64,000 nt of DNA from Asterias rubens (GCF_902459465.1 NC_047077.1:4340001-4404000); one strand, 5' to 3'; counted from the first letter of the stretch, positions 34,170-45,545 are shown. The notes: generated from the letters alone by a model not told the origin. A program made the numbers and translations.

Positions 34170-34700
34170 GGTTGATACCGGATGCTCGTGGGGCACGGAG
34201 CGCCGCTTGCCCCCACGGGCACTCTGCAACGAGTGGTATCTTGCCTTGCTTGCCTTCTACCTCTCTCTCTCTAGGAACCGGGTTCAAATCCCGCCGGGTT
34301 CAAAACCAACTCCACTATGTGGATTGGGTTGTCATGCCCCGACTGAATGCGTGGGTTTCTCATAGATTAATTATCTGTGTGTTCCTCCCACATCCAGAAC
34401 CGAAACTTCCTTCTTTATTTTCTCTCCTATAAGTTAAGTTCGCTTTTCTGAGCAACCAGAATGCATATGACAGATTTTAATCATTAACGTTTATTTCTGA
34501 TTTTAATTCATGTGTGCTGTTTTTATCTTTCGTATTTCGCCTGTAAATTGTAATACTTTTCATAAATGTTTATTTATGCGATGTATTTTTGTATAATGGT
34601 AAATTTTTAGTGTGTATTTTTATATAACATTATTTTTAGACACGCAAAACCAAAGGGTATTTCACTGTACAAATATTTGTATTTTTACAAATGACAATAA
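34170..34700 (+). mobile_element. SINE-C or LINE 3' end with tRNA-like head
   Basis: A B box-like AACCGGGTTCAAATCCCGCC at about 34274, then GTGGGTTTCTC...CTCCCACATCC, a word typical of animal SINEs. The tail is GTATTTCACTGTAC...ACAAATGACAATAAAACATAATTC, typical of non-LTR 3' ends. Whether this is one element or two adjacent ones is unclear. Confidence 0.55.
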
Positions 34701-35342
34701 AACATAATTCATATTCATAAATGAAATGAAATACATCAAAGCGACATCTGATGGTCATAATCATGGTCAGAAAGGCAAACTAAAAAAATTGCCTTCAAGT
34801 GGCGCAATTTTAAACAACTTTTAAAAATGATAGTAAACATAACTGCACAGCAGTGATATAACCCGAACATTTGACGTCACACTTCGGGTTCGTGAGAAGT
34901 ACGCCAGAGATCTGTCATTGAGCCCTCGTGATCGTCCATAATCACATTTGACCTTGCGTCATTTCACGGTTCGGGAGATTCCCAGTTAAATTCGACGTAC
35001 ATGGTGTATGCATAGTGAAGCCAACACCTGTCCTTATCCTTATAGGGACCAATCCAGTGATGAGTGACGTCATTAAGTGAGTGAAGTCAAAGGTGTGGCG
35101 CCCTTGGCCAGCTTGCTAATTATTTTGTTCAGGGGAAACACAATAATGGGGTGGCCTTTTCGAAACCACGACTTCAGCTCCAGATTCGGCTCAGAGGCAA
35201 GCATGGCCCCGCAGTTGTTTTGACAATTGCGTGTGCTTTTCGTACGTGCTCAGGGCTTCAGACGAGAGAACGGAACCTGAAGCCGAATTCAAACCCGAAG
35301 CCGTTCGTAACGATAAAAAACTAAGGGGCTTCAATAAACTGT
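34701..35342. other. Downstream flank of the intronless sulfotransferase
   Basis: A CRE-like TGACGTCACACTT phrase near 34873 is shared with 8211. 35155-35330 is a GC-richer repeat (CGAAACCACGACTTCAGC ... CCTGAAGCCG ... GAAGCCGTTCG) related to 20005-20095. No canonical minus-strand poly(A) signal is close to the stop. Confidence 0.45.
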
Positions 35343-36167
35343 TCATACTTCGGTCTCTCTGTCCTCAGGAACTATTCTCTTCTCATACAGCATGTCATAG
35401 TAAGGCTGCGACACCTTTATCGCGTGTTGGAAGTCCGCAGGCAAGGAAAGCACATCAACTGGCTTGGGCTTCCTGTAGCTGAAACAGCTGCTCTTTAGAG
35501 CCTTCTCGTAGACCCCGATATGTTGCATCAGTTTCAAGCTGCTGGCCCACGACTGGGTCACATTGACCTGTGGATCCCAGTCGAGCATGCTTGTCTTGAA
35601 GGGCACACCGACGGCCTCGCAGTAACGCCTGATCATCTGTTCCGGGTATTTCAGGATGTCCTCAGAGTCCAGCACGACAGGTTCTTTCCCGGTGGTCTCC
35701 AGGAGGTACTGGTAGAGATCGTAGAGCTGTTTGAAGGCATAGCCTTCCGGTAGAATGTACTTCAGCATGCTGTAGTGTCTCAGAATCGGCATGTTACAGA
35801 CGTCGTAGAACGAGGCCATGGATCTCGCCGGGTCCCGGATAAGAATCGTATGGGTGAAGCCAGCGGGTAGCGAGTCGTAGCGCTCGTCGAGAGAGTAAGC
35901 ATGGTCCTTCCCAAAGACGTACTCTTTCTCGTAGAACTCTCCTTCCATCATCTCCTTGATCTTAGCGTAAGAGTAGTCGTGCTCGACAGGCATGAAGGGT
36001 GTGTTGAGGAACACGCGGTCCGGGCCGAAGTAGTAGGCGGCCGTGTACGGCTCGTGGACTAGGGCCACGTTGCCGAGCCCGCTCATGCATCGCTCGAAGG
36101 CCGTCGAGACGGAGCGTGGGACGGTCCAGAGGAAAAATCGCTTGGGCTGCGTTGTTTCGGACTCCAT
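35343..36167 (-). CDS. Intronless P-loop sulfotransferase-family protein (274 aa)
   Basis: Single uninterrupted frame with the high GC of a real exon. Near the N-terminus, WTVPRSVSTAFERCM (14-28) is a PAPS 5'-phosphosulfate loop of the PRSGST type. ILIRDPARSMASFY (108-121) is the 3'-phosphate motif, with the RDP and the later serine kept. VHEPY and the C-terminal KVSQPYYDMLYEKR are typical of the cytosolic-like sulfotransferase group that databases sometimes mislabel as branched-chain aminotransferase-like. No signal peptide or membrane segment is visible, so it is probably cytosolic. It belongs to a different sulfotransferase branch from ST1/ST2. Start: first ATG, 8 residues before the FFLWTVPRS strand. 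Substrate unknown. Lack of introns may be native or reflect retrocopying; no poly(A) trace is seen. Confidence 0.88.
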   Translation of the reverse strand: MESETTQPKRFFLWTVPRSVSTAFERCMSGLGNVALVHEPYTAAYYFGPDRVFLNTPFMPVEHDYSYAKIKEMMEGEFYEKEYVFGKDHAYSLDERYDSLPAGFTHTILIRDPARSMASFYDVCNMPILRHYSMLKYILPEGYAFKQLYDLYQYLLETTGKEPVVLDSEDILKYPEQMIRRYCEAVGVPFKTSMLDWDPQVNVTQSWASSLKLMQHIGVYEKALKSSCFSYRKPKPVDVLSLPADFQHAIKVSQPYYDMLYEKRIVPEDRETEV

Positions 36168-36890
36168 TGTTAACCGATGCTTGGTGACGATTTCAATTTG
36201 AAGGCAAGAGTTTTACTGGCGATCGAAAAAGAAACAAAACAAAAAACAGGCTATTAATTTTGGTTGTATCCTTCATATTCGGTACCTTCTGGTACCTTCT
36301 GCAGGAGACCACGAACAAAACACAAATGGGAAAATAAAGGGACTCCATGTAGGGAAATTCTAAAGACCGGGGTGCTCCATCAAGAGGAATTTTGTGTTAA
36401 TAATAATAATAATAATATAATCGTATTTATAACGCGCCTTTTGCCAAAGGATACAAAACGCCACTTCAAGGAGTGGGAAGAAGTTTGAGACAAGTGTCAT
36501 GGTCTATGGGACAATCTTGAGTCCAGTGACAATAGAAGTCTCTAAGGAATGCAAAAAGGGGATGTGTGTGTTTTAATCAGTATTTTCCCGAGTTTTGTAA
36601 ACAACAAAATCACAGGCATGTTACTCGTGTGGGATTTTGGCCCATTTCCTTTGCAATTATAGAGCAATGTCTTACCAACTACAGACAGACATGCAACCAA
36701 AATTGCACAGAAGCTAATCTCTAAAAGCAAACGAGTGAAAATGCACTCTTTGAAGAGCCGTGAACGACAACTCTTTTTCGGGCGGTCTTCCACTCTTTAA
36801 AATTGAACTTTGCATCTTTTTGAGTGATTTTTCACTCTGTCCTGGAGTGAAACCCCTCACAAAGAGTGAAATAAACACCACTCCTTTTAA
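36168..36890. other. Upstream flank of the intronless sulfotransferase
   Basis: A (TAA)n tract at about 36398-36418, followed by TATTTATAACGCGCCTTTTGCC, resembles a non-LTR retroelement tail. 36728-36880 is rich in short GAGTGAAA / CACTCTTT words in both orientations. No upstream exon is visible. Confidence 0.45.
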
Positions 36891-37270
36891 AGGCAGTGGA
36901 CACCATTGGTAAGTACTCAAAATAATTATTAGCATAAAACCTTACTTTGTAACGAGTAATGGGGAGAGGTTGGTGGTACAAAACATTGTGAGAAACAGCT
37001 CCCTCTGAAGTGGAGTAGTTTTCGAGAAAGAAGTAATTTCCCACGAATTTGATTTCGAGACCTCAAGTTTAGAATTAATTTGAGGTCTCGAAATCAAGTA
37101 TAATCTGAAAGCACACAACTTCGTGTGACAAGGGTGATTTTTTTCTTTCATAGTTATCTCGCAACTCCGACCAATCGAGCTCAAATTTTTACAGGTTTGT
37201 TATTATATGCATGTTGAGATACTTTATAAGTGAGAAGACTGGTCTTTGACTTTAACCAATAGAGCCATTT
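36891..37270 (+). mobile_element. TTAA-1 MITE
   Basis: TTAA immediately before AGGCAGTGGACACCATTGG. The right end (CTTTAACCAATAGAGCC) is decayed. Confidence 0.85.
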
Positions 37271-37975
37271 GAGGGATAACTCGAAGAGTATTGTTTTCAC
37301 TCTTTTACATTTAAAGAGAGAGGCAGTTAATATTCGCTAAGCAAAACAAACTTATGCTAATCAGAATAAGGCTATAACAACCCCCCCCCCCCAAAAAAAA
37401 AAAAAAAAAAAAAAAAAAAACATGTCACATGGGCAATTTGTGACTGGTATCTTTTAGTTCATGTCTAATAGTAATAACACGAGTTTTTTTGTTACGGTAT
37501 ATATTCAGCTTCAAGCAGCTCTACGAAACTGAAAGCGTAATCATCATAGTCATCAAATTTATCACTGCATCTCTTTGGAACTCCTTGCCGGGTTCATGTT
37601 TCTCTCCATCCTACAATCTAGACTGTTTTGAGAGCAATATCAATTCCTGCCTTCAGCTCCCCTGAGTTCTTTCCACTTGAAATAATTTGTCTTCTATAGC
37701 CCCATACCATGAAGAGTGACTTTTAGCCTTGTTTGGGGCGAATTTGTATAAAATAAAAATTCAAAAAATTGAAATGCCCAATGTTGGAAGATTCGTTTAT
37801 TTGTTGTTCAAAAGTTCACATCAGTATCAATCAATGATTGAAACATATCCCCCACCCCCCCCCCTCAAAAAAAGGAGTCAAAGTTGAGAATTATGGAAAC
37901 ACAAGTCACAATGTACGTACTTTGTCCCACAAAACCAACCAACAAGTTCCCGTGGCGTTGTTTGTTAAAAGGTAC
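37271..37975. other. Intergenic stretch, no gene recognised
   Basis: Poly-C then a poly-A run of about 28 at 37381-37420. Nothing coding. Confidence 0.45.
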
Positions 37976-38300
37976 CAAAATATAAAGCCAAGTAAACAAA
38001 AATACCAGTTGATCGTCTAGTTTTTTTCTCAAAAAGAGGAGAATGAGGGCCTTTTTATTTTTTATTTCGTTCAAAGTGTGGCTGCGAAGCATTTTGATTC
38101 AAACTGGCCACCAATGCTTCAGTTTAAATTGTGTGTAGTTACAGGTTCTTAAAATGATAAGTTTACTCCTACAAGTTTATCGAGGGATTCAGAGAATATG
38201 TCTTTAATAAAAAGTTAAATAAATAAAAAATATATAAAGGATACGGCCTCAAAAAATGATGAGGAAGGGGACGATTAACTGTTTTTTTTTATTTGGCCTA
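37976..38300 (+). mobile_element. Dispersed element, inverted partner of 28990-29330
   Basis: Contains AATACCAGTTGATCGTC, AGAGGAGAATGAGGGCCTT and TTGATTCAAACTGGCCACCA. There is no palindromic insert in this copy. Confidence 0.6.
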
Positions 38301-39189
38301 AGATTTGCATAGTGATAACACTCACGGGCAACACAATACAAAGTTCAACTGCATTGTCAAAAAGTCGTGGTGCGGTACGAAACATCACCATGCTCTAGTC
38401 GTGAATAGCATTGTGGCAGTGATCCAGTGAGCTTACTGAACCTTCAACCCCATGCATTTAATGAAGAACAAAGCATACTCAGCAAACAAACATTTCAGAA
38501 ACAACAACAACATGATTGCAAAGTTTGCTAAAGACATACAAAAAACCTCCTGACATTTAGAAAATCTAAACAACAATGAACGATAATTTTCTGATAACGG
38601 CAGCAATAAAGACATCACTGTTCAGAAACAACACCAACATGGTTGCAAAAAAACTCCTATCATAGAAAAACTAAAAAACAATACACAATGAACAAGAAAT
38701 TTCTGATAACGGCAGCAAAATAAAGGTCACAAGTTCAAATCCCGTTTTAGTAAATTTATCTTTATTCGCCATCTCCCATAAAAATGCATAATTGCCAAAT
38801 TTCCTATTGTAGCTTTGGCCCTTTTACTTGTTTCTGTTCAGCTAGTGGTCTAAAACAACCTCCTTTCACAGGAAGCAATTAATTGCGAGCTTTCCCTCGA
38901 GGTAAATCCGTGTCTACTGGACCTGTTCAAAAAACTTTGAACTAAGTGTTAAAGGCAGCCATAATGTCTAGCCCACACGCCACTGTAGGACGCAACACCG
39001 AAAAGGTGTGGCCCTGATATGGGTTTACTACACTAATAAAAACAAACAAAGGGACCAAAATTATTGTTTGTTTTCCAGCCGGTCAGCCCCGATTGCGTAA
39101 TGCAATTTATAGATGAGTAATGTTATTACAAAATGGCTGCATAGAGATAATAAGAGTCCCTTGTTTAAACCCCTCGTTTACAAATTTGA
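38301..39189. other. Intergenic stretch, no gene recognised
   Basis: A local tandem duplication of about 115 bp at 38490-38740 (CAGAAACAACA-CAACATG, TTTCTGATAACGGCAGCAA). No exon. Confidence 0.45.
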
Positions 39190-39350
39190 CCCATAAAACG
39201 AAAACCACGCAATTTCGAGGCAAATTAATGTGTGGATCATTGTATTCTACTTTTCACAACATCTTTCTAACCAATATGCATTTTATAACTAACGGTTATA
39301 AACGCTTTTCAAAGACCAACTCGGCCGATCCAAGGCAACGTGTTCCTTTA
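39190..39350 (-). mobile_element. TTAA-2 hairpin MITE, one arm only
   Basis: The right arm CGAAAACCACGCAATTTCGAG ... CGATCCAAGGCAACGTGTTCCT is followed by TTAA. The left arm is absent. Confidence 0.8.
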
Positions 39351-40805
39351 AAGTCTGTAAAAAAAGGCGTTGCTAAAAAATGCATCGGGTAGCCTATCCG
39401 ACAGTGACACGGAGAAAAATGTAAAACGAATATTTTAGGCAAGAGATTTTGGCTACAGTTGCAGAGTTAAAAAATGCATTCAGCGACAAATGGCAATTAT
39501 TTCATAAACAAAAGTATCTCAGCACAACAAAATGCTTATCAGAATAAGGCTACCGGCTAAACTGCCATGTCACATGATTTTTTTTTTGTGACTGGCATCC
39601 TGCTCGTTTCCGCTTGGCAAACAATATCAATGAGCATTATTATCGTCTAAAAATCGCTAAATATTGTGCCATGTGCACAATTTCATAAAGCCTGTAAGCA
39701 CAAAAACTTGCTAGGTACAGAAAAAATATAGGAAATTTGTCGAGCAGTATTTTAATAACAGTTTTATAAAACTGGGCCCTGGTCATAACAACAGCTCAAG
39801 CCATAAATTCTGACAAATCCCTACCTGTTTTATGTAGACTGATGATGACCGGCGGTCCAACCCGAAAAAAAAAAACCTGTGCAGAACGTGTCAGTGATGG
39901 CAGCTATAGCCCCGTAATAAAGCCCAACTCGACACACTGATATAGACCCCAGCACTCCCGTCGCAAGCCCATGCAGTAAATGACTCTGGCTTCAAACATC
40001 GGCTGTGGGTAAATGTAGCGCATTGATCATTTTAACCGAACAAACATAACAAAAAATGCCACAAATGGGTTTTGCTTTACCCTGTGAGCTCTTGGCAATG
40101 TCAGTGTTTTTTTTTAAATTCACGTATAAGTACCCTTTTGTGGTACTTAGCCAATAGCAGTATATGAGCATATCACACCACCTGTGAACTAACCTGAAAT
40201 GTAGACTTGATTCAAGTCCCGTTTTCGTGTGAGAGGTCCCTATAAGCATGTCGCGCCAACTAACAAGCAGGCCGCACGGTGGGAATTGGGACTTGAAACA
40301 AGTCTACATGAAATGCAGAGAGCATGCACAGTGTAAAGGAAGCATGCAAGGACACTGGAGGGACAAGGTCCACGGTATTGTCAGTCTAATATTAATTCTG
40401 GCGATGTATTGAACAAACGTCGTCGTGCAGTGCTCTAGCCTTGAGGTTTTAGTGGGAAATACGGCACTGGATGGAATATTATTATCCGAATTAGGCCTAC
40501 TCTGTAAAAAAAACAAAAAAACAAAAAAAAAACTCCTCACTATTATAGTTCAGTGTAGAGTTGTAAACGTTTGGTTTTGGAGCCCTGAAGTCGGGGCCCC
40601 GTGCCGGGCCCCCACTGCAGCCGGGCGAGAGCCCCGCAGCCCTCATCGGCCCTAATTTCAATCCTATATAAATGTATACACATGTTACCGCAAACAAACT
40701 GTATTTATAAATTATAGATATACAATAGAAAGAAAAAAAACTACAAAATTTAATTTCAAAAGGTAGTCGTGTTTTTTAGATATCGCCGAAAATCCGGAGT
40801 GAATA
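39351..40805. other. Intergenic stretch, no gene recognised
   Basis: 40570-40660 is a GC-rich repeat-like block (GGGGCCCCGTGCCGGGCCC). 40757-40805 is the left flank of the family seen intact at 33205-33290. No exon. Confidence 0.45.
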
Positions 40806-40982
40806 TAGGTTTTCTCGGTCAATTTCGGAAAATGAGCAGCCAATTTTATTTTCAGACGTTCGAATTAAAGCTATTTTGCCTCTCCGGTTTTTACTGCGTT
40901 TCAAATTCAGAATTCGGTCATTCAATTTCGTTTTGAGGCATTCAAATCGGCTGCTCATTTTCCGAAATTGATCGAGAACCTA
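40806..40982. mobile_element. MITE with TAGGTTTTC ends, short palindromic copy (177 bp)
   Basis: Ends TAGGTTTTCTCGGTCAATTT and AAATTGATCGAGAACCTA; the arms continue CGGAAAATGAGCAGCC / GGCTGCTCATTTTCCG, giving about 35 paired bases. It interrupts a repeat whose empty form is at 33205-33290. Confidence 0.85.
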
Positions 40983-41079
40983 TTATTTTGTCCACGCAGG
41001 AAGAATGATAACGAATCCGTCCGGCATGGCGCCCATAAAGGCGCATTAAATAATAGAAACTACGGAGTTTTTGAGAATC

Positions 41080-41415
41080 AGATTTGTCGACATAATATAA
41101 TAAATAATAAATAATAATAAAGAACACTTAATAGAGTGCCGGTATCCGCCTCAGGAGGGCGCTCATGGCGCTTGAGGAGAGAAAGACAAATTAGGACTGA
41201 GGATTGTGTGAGTATGCTTGTTTGAACAGGTGAGATTTTAAGTTTGTCTTGAATGTTGTGATGGATGGAGATGATTTGACAGTCAGTGGGAGTTGGTTCC
41301 ACACCCGGGCTGATGCTACAGAAAATGATCTATTGCCCCAAAGAGTGGAAGTTCTGGGCTGATGAAGCACCAAGAGCTCATTAGAACGCAGTCCGGTGTG
41401 TGATTAGGTACTTCA
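41080..41415 (-). mobile_element. Non-LTR retrotransposon 3' end (CR1/L2-like ORF2 C-terminus)
   Basis: Minus-strand residues RTSTLWGNRSFSVASARVWN, QLPLTVKSSPSITTFKTNL and KSHLFKQAY match the conserved C-terminal tail after the reverse transcriptase in CR1/L2/Jockey-type elements. A 3' UTR with TATTATTATTTATTAT at 41080-41115 follows. 5'-truncated and dead. Confidence 0.8.
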
Positions 41416-41471
41416 CATGATTCTTTACCAGGTTTATAACATGGAGGTTTTTGAGTAGAAATAAAAACAAC

Positions 41472-41560
41472 GGCAGCCGATTTCACGAAACGCTAGGATT
41501 AGTCTTATCTCGAGTTCAACGCGTCGTAAAGTCTTTTGGAACTTAACTCGTTCAAGGTCC
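41472..41560. mobile_element. FB-1 foldback element, truncated
   Basis: The left end GCAGCCGATTTCACGAAACG is present. The homology fades after ACTTAACTCGTTCAAGGTCC. Confidence 0.65.
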
Positions 41561-41599
41561 TGCCACCATTGGGCCATCCTCTATGCAATATTATCTGGA

Positions 41600-41725
41600 G
41601 GACATTATTGCATGTGCAATAATGTCCGCCGGACGGTTTTGCATATGCAATCGTGTCCGCCCGGACGCTGCTGCATAATGCAATTGTGTCCGCCCGGACA
41701 CATTCGCATATGCAGTTGTGTCCGC
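41600..41725. repeat. Cluster of four tandem short palindromes
   Basis: Unit GGAC-N4-TTGCATATGCAA-N4-GTCC plus GCC(C), about 31 bp, four in a row. The first (41600-41627) is a perfect 28-bp palindrome; the others vary in the N4 and one or two core bases. Related palindromes lie at 42055-42115. Confidence 0.9.
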
Positions 41726-42054
41726 ATCCGTGGAAAAACCGTCCTCGCAGGTCGACGGAACACGTTCGCCATTTTTTTTACAAGCATAAGTGCATGTCAT
41801 GAATGACATGGGAAATGTTCGGCCGTTGGGTATTCGCTGCAATCATAAAATACGTGAATATACATGCTGCGTATACGTAGGTTCAGTGCATGCATGCACG
41901 CTCGCTGACGTGCATGTATGTACAGTAATGTACCAGCCCTATGTAGGACTCTACCTCTGTATGTACACTGTAGTACAATACGAAAGTGTAAGGCCGCCAG
42001 GGCCAAGTCATGTACATGTACTTGTCGATCCCCGGACGGTTGGTTTACATAGCC

Positions 42055-42120
42055 CCGGACACGATGCATACGCAAAAGTGTCCGGAGCGGACAGTATTGC
42101 ATGGCGGACACAATTGCAGC
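42055..42120. repeat. Related palindromes, degraded
   Basis: GGACACGATGCATACGCA...GTGTCC, then GGACAGTATTGCATG and GCGGACACAATTGCA. Same building blocks as 41600-41725. The CATG/GTAC-rich stretch between may be the inside of one element. Confidence 0.7.
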
Positions 42121-42128
42121 TGACACCG

Positions 42129-42288
42129 GCAGCCGATTTCACGGGCGGCTAAAAGATTAATTCTTTCTTGGTCGAGTTAGGACGAGGAACTCGTCCTCGT
42201 CCTAAAGGATGGGTTCAATGCATCCTAAACGGAACTTACCTCGCCCTAAGTCCTAAGATTAATCCAAAGTTTGGTGAAATCAACGGCT
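42129..42288. mobile_element. FB-1 foldback element
   Basis: Starts GCAGCCGATTTCACGGG, ends TTTGGTGAAATCAACGGC, and has GGACGAGGAACTCGTCC in the arm. Confidence 0.8.
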
Positions 42289-42406
42289 GACCCGTTTCGG
42301 GTCAGGGTGACCCGGAACCAGTGTCATTGACCAGAAATGGGTCAAACTGACGTATACAATCGGAGCTGTGGGACATTTTGAAACTGCAGTGCATTTAAAC
42401 GTTAAG

Positions 42407-42775
42407 GTGTCAACTGGACACTATTTGTAATCACTCAAAATAATTGTTAGCATAAAAACTTACTTGTTAACGAGCAGTGGAGAGCTGTTGATAGTATAAA
42501 ACATTGCGATAAACAGCTCCCGCTGAAGTAAAAGTAGTTTTGGAGAAAGTGGTTATTTCTCACTCAAATAATAAACGATTATCAGCTAGCCTTTAAAAGC
42601 ACACACAGTATATGCAACAAGGGTGTTTTTTCTTCTTTTAGTATTCTCTTTCAGTTACGATGACCAATTGAGCCAAACTTTTCAAAGGTTTGTTACTTAA
42701 TGCATGTTTAGGGATATATACACCAAGTGAGAACACTGGTCTTTGCCAAGAATACCAAACGTGTCAACTGCCTTT
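42407..42775 (+). mobile_element. TTAA-1 MITE, diverged
   Basis: Starts CAACTGGACACTATTTGTAATC and ends ATACCAAACGTGTCAACTGCCTTTAA. The interior has the GAGAAAGTGGTTATTTCTCA variant. Confidence 0.8.
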
Positions 42776-42777
42776 AA

Positions 42778-44105
42778 ATGGGACTGTATACATTCTTAAA
42801 TGCCCGCCCCACCACCACCCCGAATCGGTGGCCGATACAACTTAATGGTATCTCGTGCATATGCCTTTACCTGCATTGTAAGTTGCAAACGCTTTACTCT
42901 GTCATTTTAAAAGGTGACACATTCGATCTGTTTCGATCCTTTATCAGAAAGGAGTAAACAAACATTGAGTACGAAACGAAACCACTGATGCTTCCCAGCT
43001 CATTCATGTTGTATAAACACAATATGCCACCATGTTCATGCATGTTTTGAATGCATTGTGTAGTGTGAATATAGTCAATTTTAAGTAAGTACAAAGGACT
43101 TTGTATACGCTGTCAAATGATGCACGTTTCACCTCTCAAACTATGGGTGCGTTCGTTCCTGGGTCGACCCCGGTGTGTAGCGGGTTTTTTTCCCAGGACA
43201 AATGTGGGTAATTATCTGCACGCGTTCGTCCTTGAAAAAAGACACGCCACACACCGGGGTCGACCAGGGGAAGCTAAACGAACGCACCCAATATCAACAA
43301 AACATTTTGAGCTACAAAGAAAAAGAAACAATCCTGGTAACGGTTACGGATAACTCCAAATCGTTTCAAACGTTTGAAACCAGGCTCTTGAGTGAGTTAA
43401 CAAAACACTCCCTTGGAGTGAGAAAAATTTATCAACCAGACACTGTGTACAAACTCGGGGAAACTGAAGGTATGAGTTGATACTCAGGTTTGGATTCTTT
43501 GTGTTACAGATTAAGATAATAGTCGTGAATATATGTTTTATGGTTGCAGAGTTTGTGTTTGGATGACAATAATGGGTAAACATTGCAAAAGGGGCAATAT
43601 TCCGACCGTGCAAGTGATAAAATGCTTTGAAGGTATTACGTGATGGATCACCTGCTGTCATCATGCACCTGATTCAACAGTTAGCGCTTGCGCAATAGAA
43701 ATTAACGAAAGAATGTCTATAATTATAAGCTATTTTCAAAAAATTGACCTGGTTTAGACTCACTTACGGACCCAGATATTAGTATAGAACTCTAGCCCTG
43801 CCTTGAGCAATGTCAAACATAGCCTCGTTCGAACCGATCAATCTTCCCCCTCCCACAGGACTCATTTAAACTGTGCCATATTTCGGCACATCTAAACCTT
43901 AGGTAAAAACAGTTTCAATGGGTTACGCTATGGTATTGCACATTGAGATTGCTACACCCATGTAAACAGTTACGGGAACGAGGTTGTGTCCATTCTGCCC
44001 ATAGAGCTAGCTCTATGATTCTGCCCCAGTAATATAACGAGCAGACCTATACACACTTATATTGCTTGATATACAAAAAGTATATTTTGGACCACTGAGG
44101 TAGGG
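42778..44105. other. Intergenic stretch, mostly unassigned
   Basis: Holds one small MITE (43144-43290, listed separately). No exon pattern elsewhere. Confidence 0.45.
43144..43290. mobile_element. Small MITE with TGGGTGCGTTCGTT ends (147 bp)
   Basis: The left end TGGGTGCGTTCGTTCCTGG, then GTCGACCCCGGTGTGT, pairs with ACACACCGGGGTCGAC and AACGAACGCACCCA. No target duplication could be confirmed. Confidence 0.8.
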
Positions 44106-44444
44106 TTGCCTTGGATAAGACGAGTTGATTTATAAAAAGCGTTTGAAACCGTTTGTTATGAAATGCATATGGTTAGGAAGATGTTTTAATGTAGAATATT
44201 ATAATGATCCACACAAGTATCACTCAAAATTTCACTGTTTTCCTATACGTCGCGAACTAACAGTAACGCGGTCGGCGCCGTGTTATTCGACGAGGTAAAA
44301 AGAAAACCACGCAATTTCGAGGCATATTTGTGTAGATCATTATATTCTAGTTTTACAACATCTTTCTACCCTATGCATTTTATAACAAACGATAACAGAA
44401 CGTTTTTCAAAGACCAACTCGACCAATCCAAGGCAACGTGTCAC
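44106..44444. mobile_element. TTAA-2 hairpin MITE, both arms, decayed centre
   Basis: The left arm GTTGCCTTGGATAAGACGAG ... GAAATGCATATGGTTAGG and the right arm ...ACTCGACCAATCCAAGGCAAC pair over about 150 bp. Outer ends are degraded. Confidence 0.8.
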
Positions 44445-44932
44445 AGTGTTTTCTCTTTAATTTTATGCCCACAATGCAGATACAACAGAGGGGGTACCAC
44501 CACACCCCATATCGAGCATCACCAAATACTACTGTTGGTACATCAAACTGATGGACAAAATTAATATAAAAACATAATTCATGCCACATAATTAGGGGTT
44601 CCCTGATGAATAGTACTACTAGAGGGTACAAAACAGTACATACCAGAATTATGAAAAGCACAGACGTGTTTGCAGTGTATTATAAAATCAACTATAATAT
44701 GCATTATCCGTACCTATAAGTGCACGATCTCATTGCCTAGGGCCGAGTGCGACATCAGCTCTTCCTGTGTGAAATCCACTCCAACGTTTGCAACTGAACT
44801 GAGCATAATGAGAACCTATTTATAACCCATGACAACAACAGCGGTTCCACTGTGGCTGCATATCTGGATTAAATATCAATTTAAAGAGCAAATACTTGCA
44901 GGTTTTTTAAGTACAGTTTCAGACGTTAAAGG

Positions 44933-45303
44933 GAATGTACACGTTTGGTAATTGTGAAAGACCAGTCTTCTCACTTGGTGTATCCCAACATAGGCATAAA
45001 ATAACAAACCTGTTAAAAAATTTGAGCTAAATTGGTCATTGAAGTTGTGAGAAAGAGAGAAAAAGCACCCTTGTTGGACGAATTTGTGTGCTTTCAGATA
45101 GAAATAAAAGACTTCTGGCTAGAAGTATTTTATTATTTTAGTGAGAAATAACCCCTCTCTTAAAATCTATGCTACCTCAGGTTCAGAGGGAGTTGCTTCC
45201 CAAAATGTTGTATACCATCAACAGCTCTTCAATGCTCGTTACCAAGCAAGTTTTTAAGTTAATGTTTGTTTTGAGTAATTACCAAACGTGTACCTTCCCT
45301 TTG
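44933..45303 (-). mobile_element. TTAA-1b MITE
   Basis: TTAA then AGGGAATGTACACGTTTGG at the left; ACCAAACGTGTACCTTCCCT at the right. It differs from TTAA-1 in its ends but shares interior words (GTTTGTTATTTTATGCCTA-type, GAGGGAGTTGCTTCCCA). Confidence 0.85.
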
Positions 45304-45384
45304 AAGAGTAAACACCTAAAGTGCCGGTTGGAGAAAATACTTTTGACAAAAATAGGATGGCCAGCCTGACATTACGCAGACCCC

Positions 45385-45545
45385 TCATAGCAGATTCGAA
45401 ATCAAATTCGCGGAAAATTACTTCTTTCTCGAAAACTAAGTCACTTCAGAGGGAGCCGTTTCTCACAATGTTTTATACTTTTAACCTCTCCACATTACTC
45501 GTTACCAAGTGAGGTTTCATGCTTATAATTATTTTGAGTCCACGG
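45385..45545 (-). mobile_element. TTAA-1 MITE, right-half fragment
   Basis: GAAATCAAATTCGCGGAAAAT ... GAGGGAGCCGTTTCTCAC ... TTATTTTGAG, then an abnormal end (TCCACGGTCTTTAA). Confidence 0.75.

Noticed and set aside
34082-34432. 116-codon frame
   Set aside because: Spans a MITE end and the SINE-C/LINE 3' end; no protein family features.
11113-36167. A functional cluster of three sulfotransferases
   Set aside because: ST1 and ST2 are true tandem paralogues, but the intronless gene belongs to another branch, is on the other strand, and lies beyond MRPS14. Chance neighbourhood is the simpler reading.
41797-42126. Overlapping 109- and 120-codon frames
   Set aside because: Composition follows CATG/GTAC-rich, palindrome-rich DNA; no domain and frames open on both strands.
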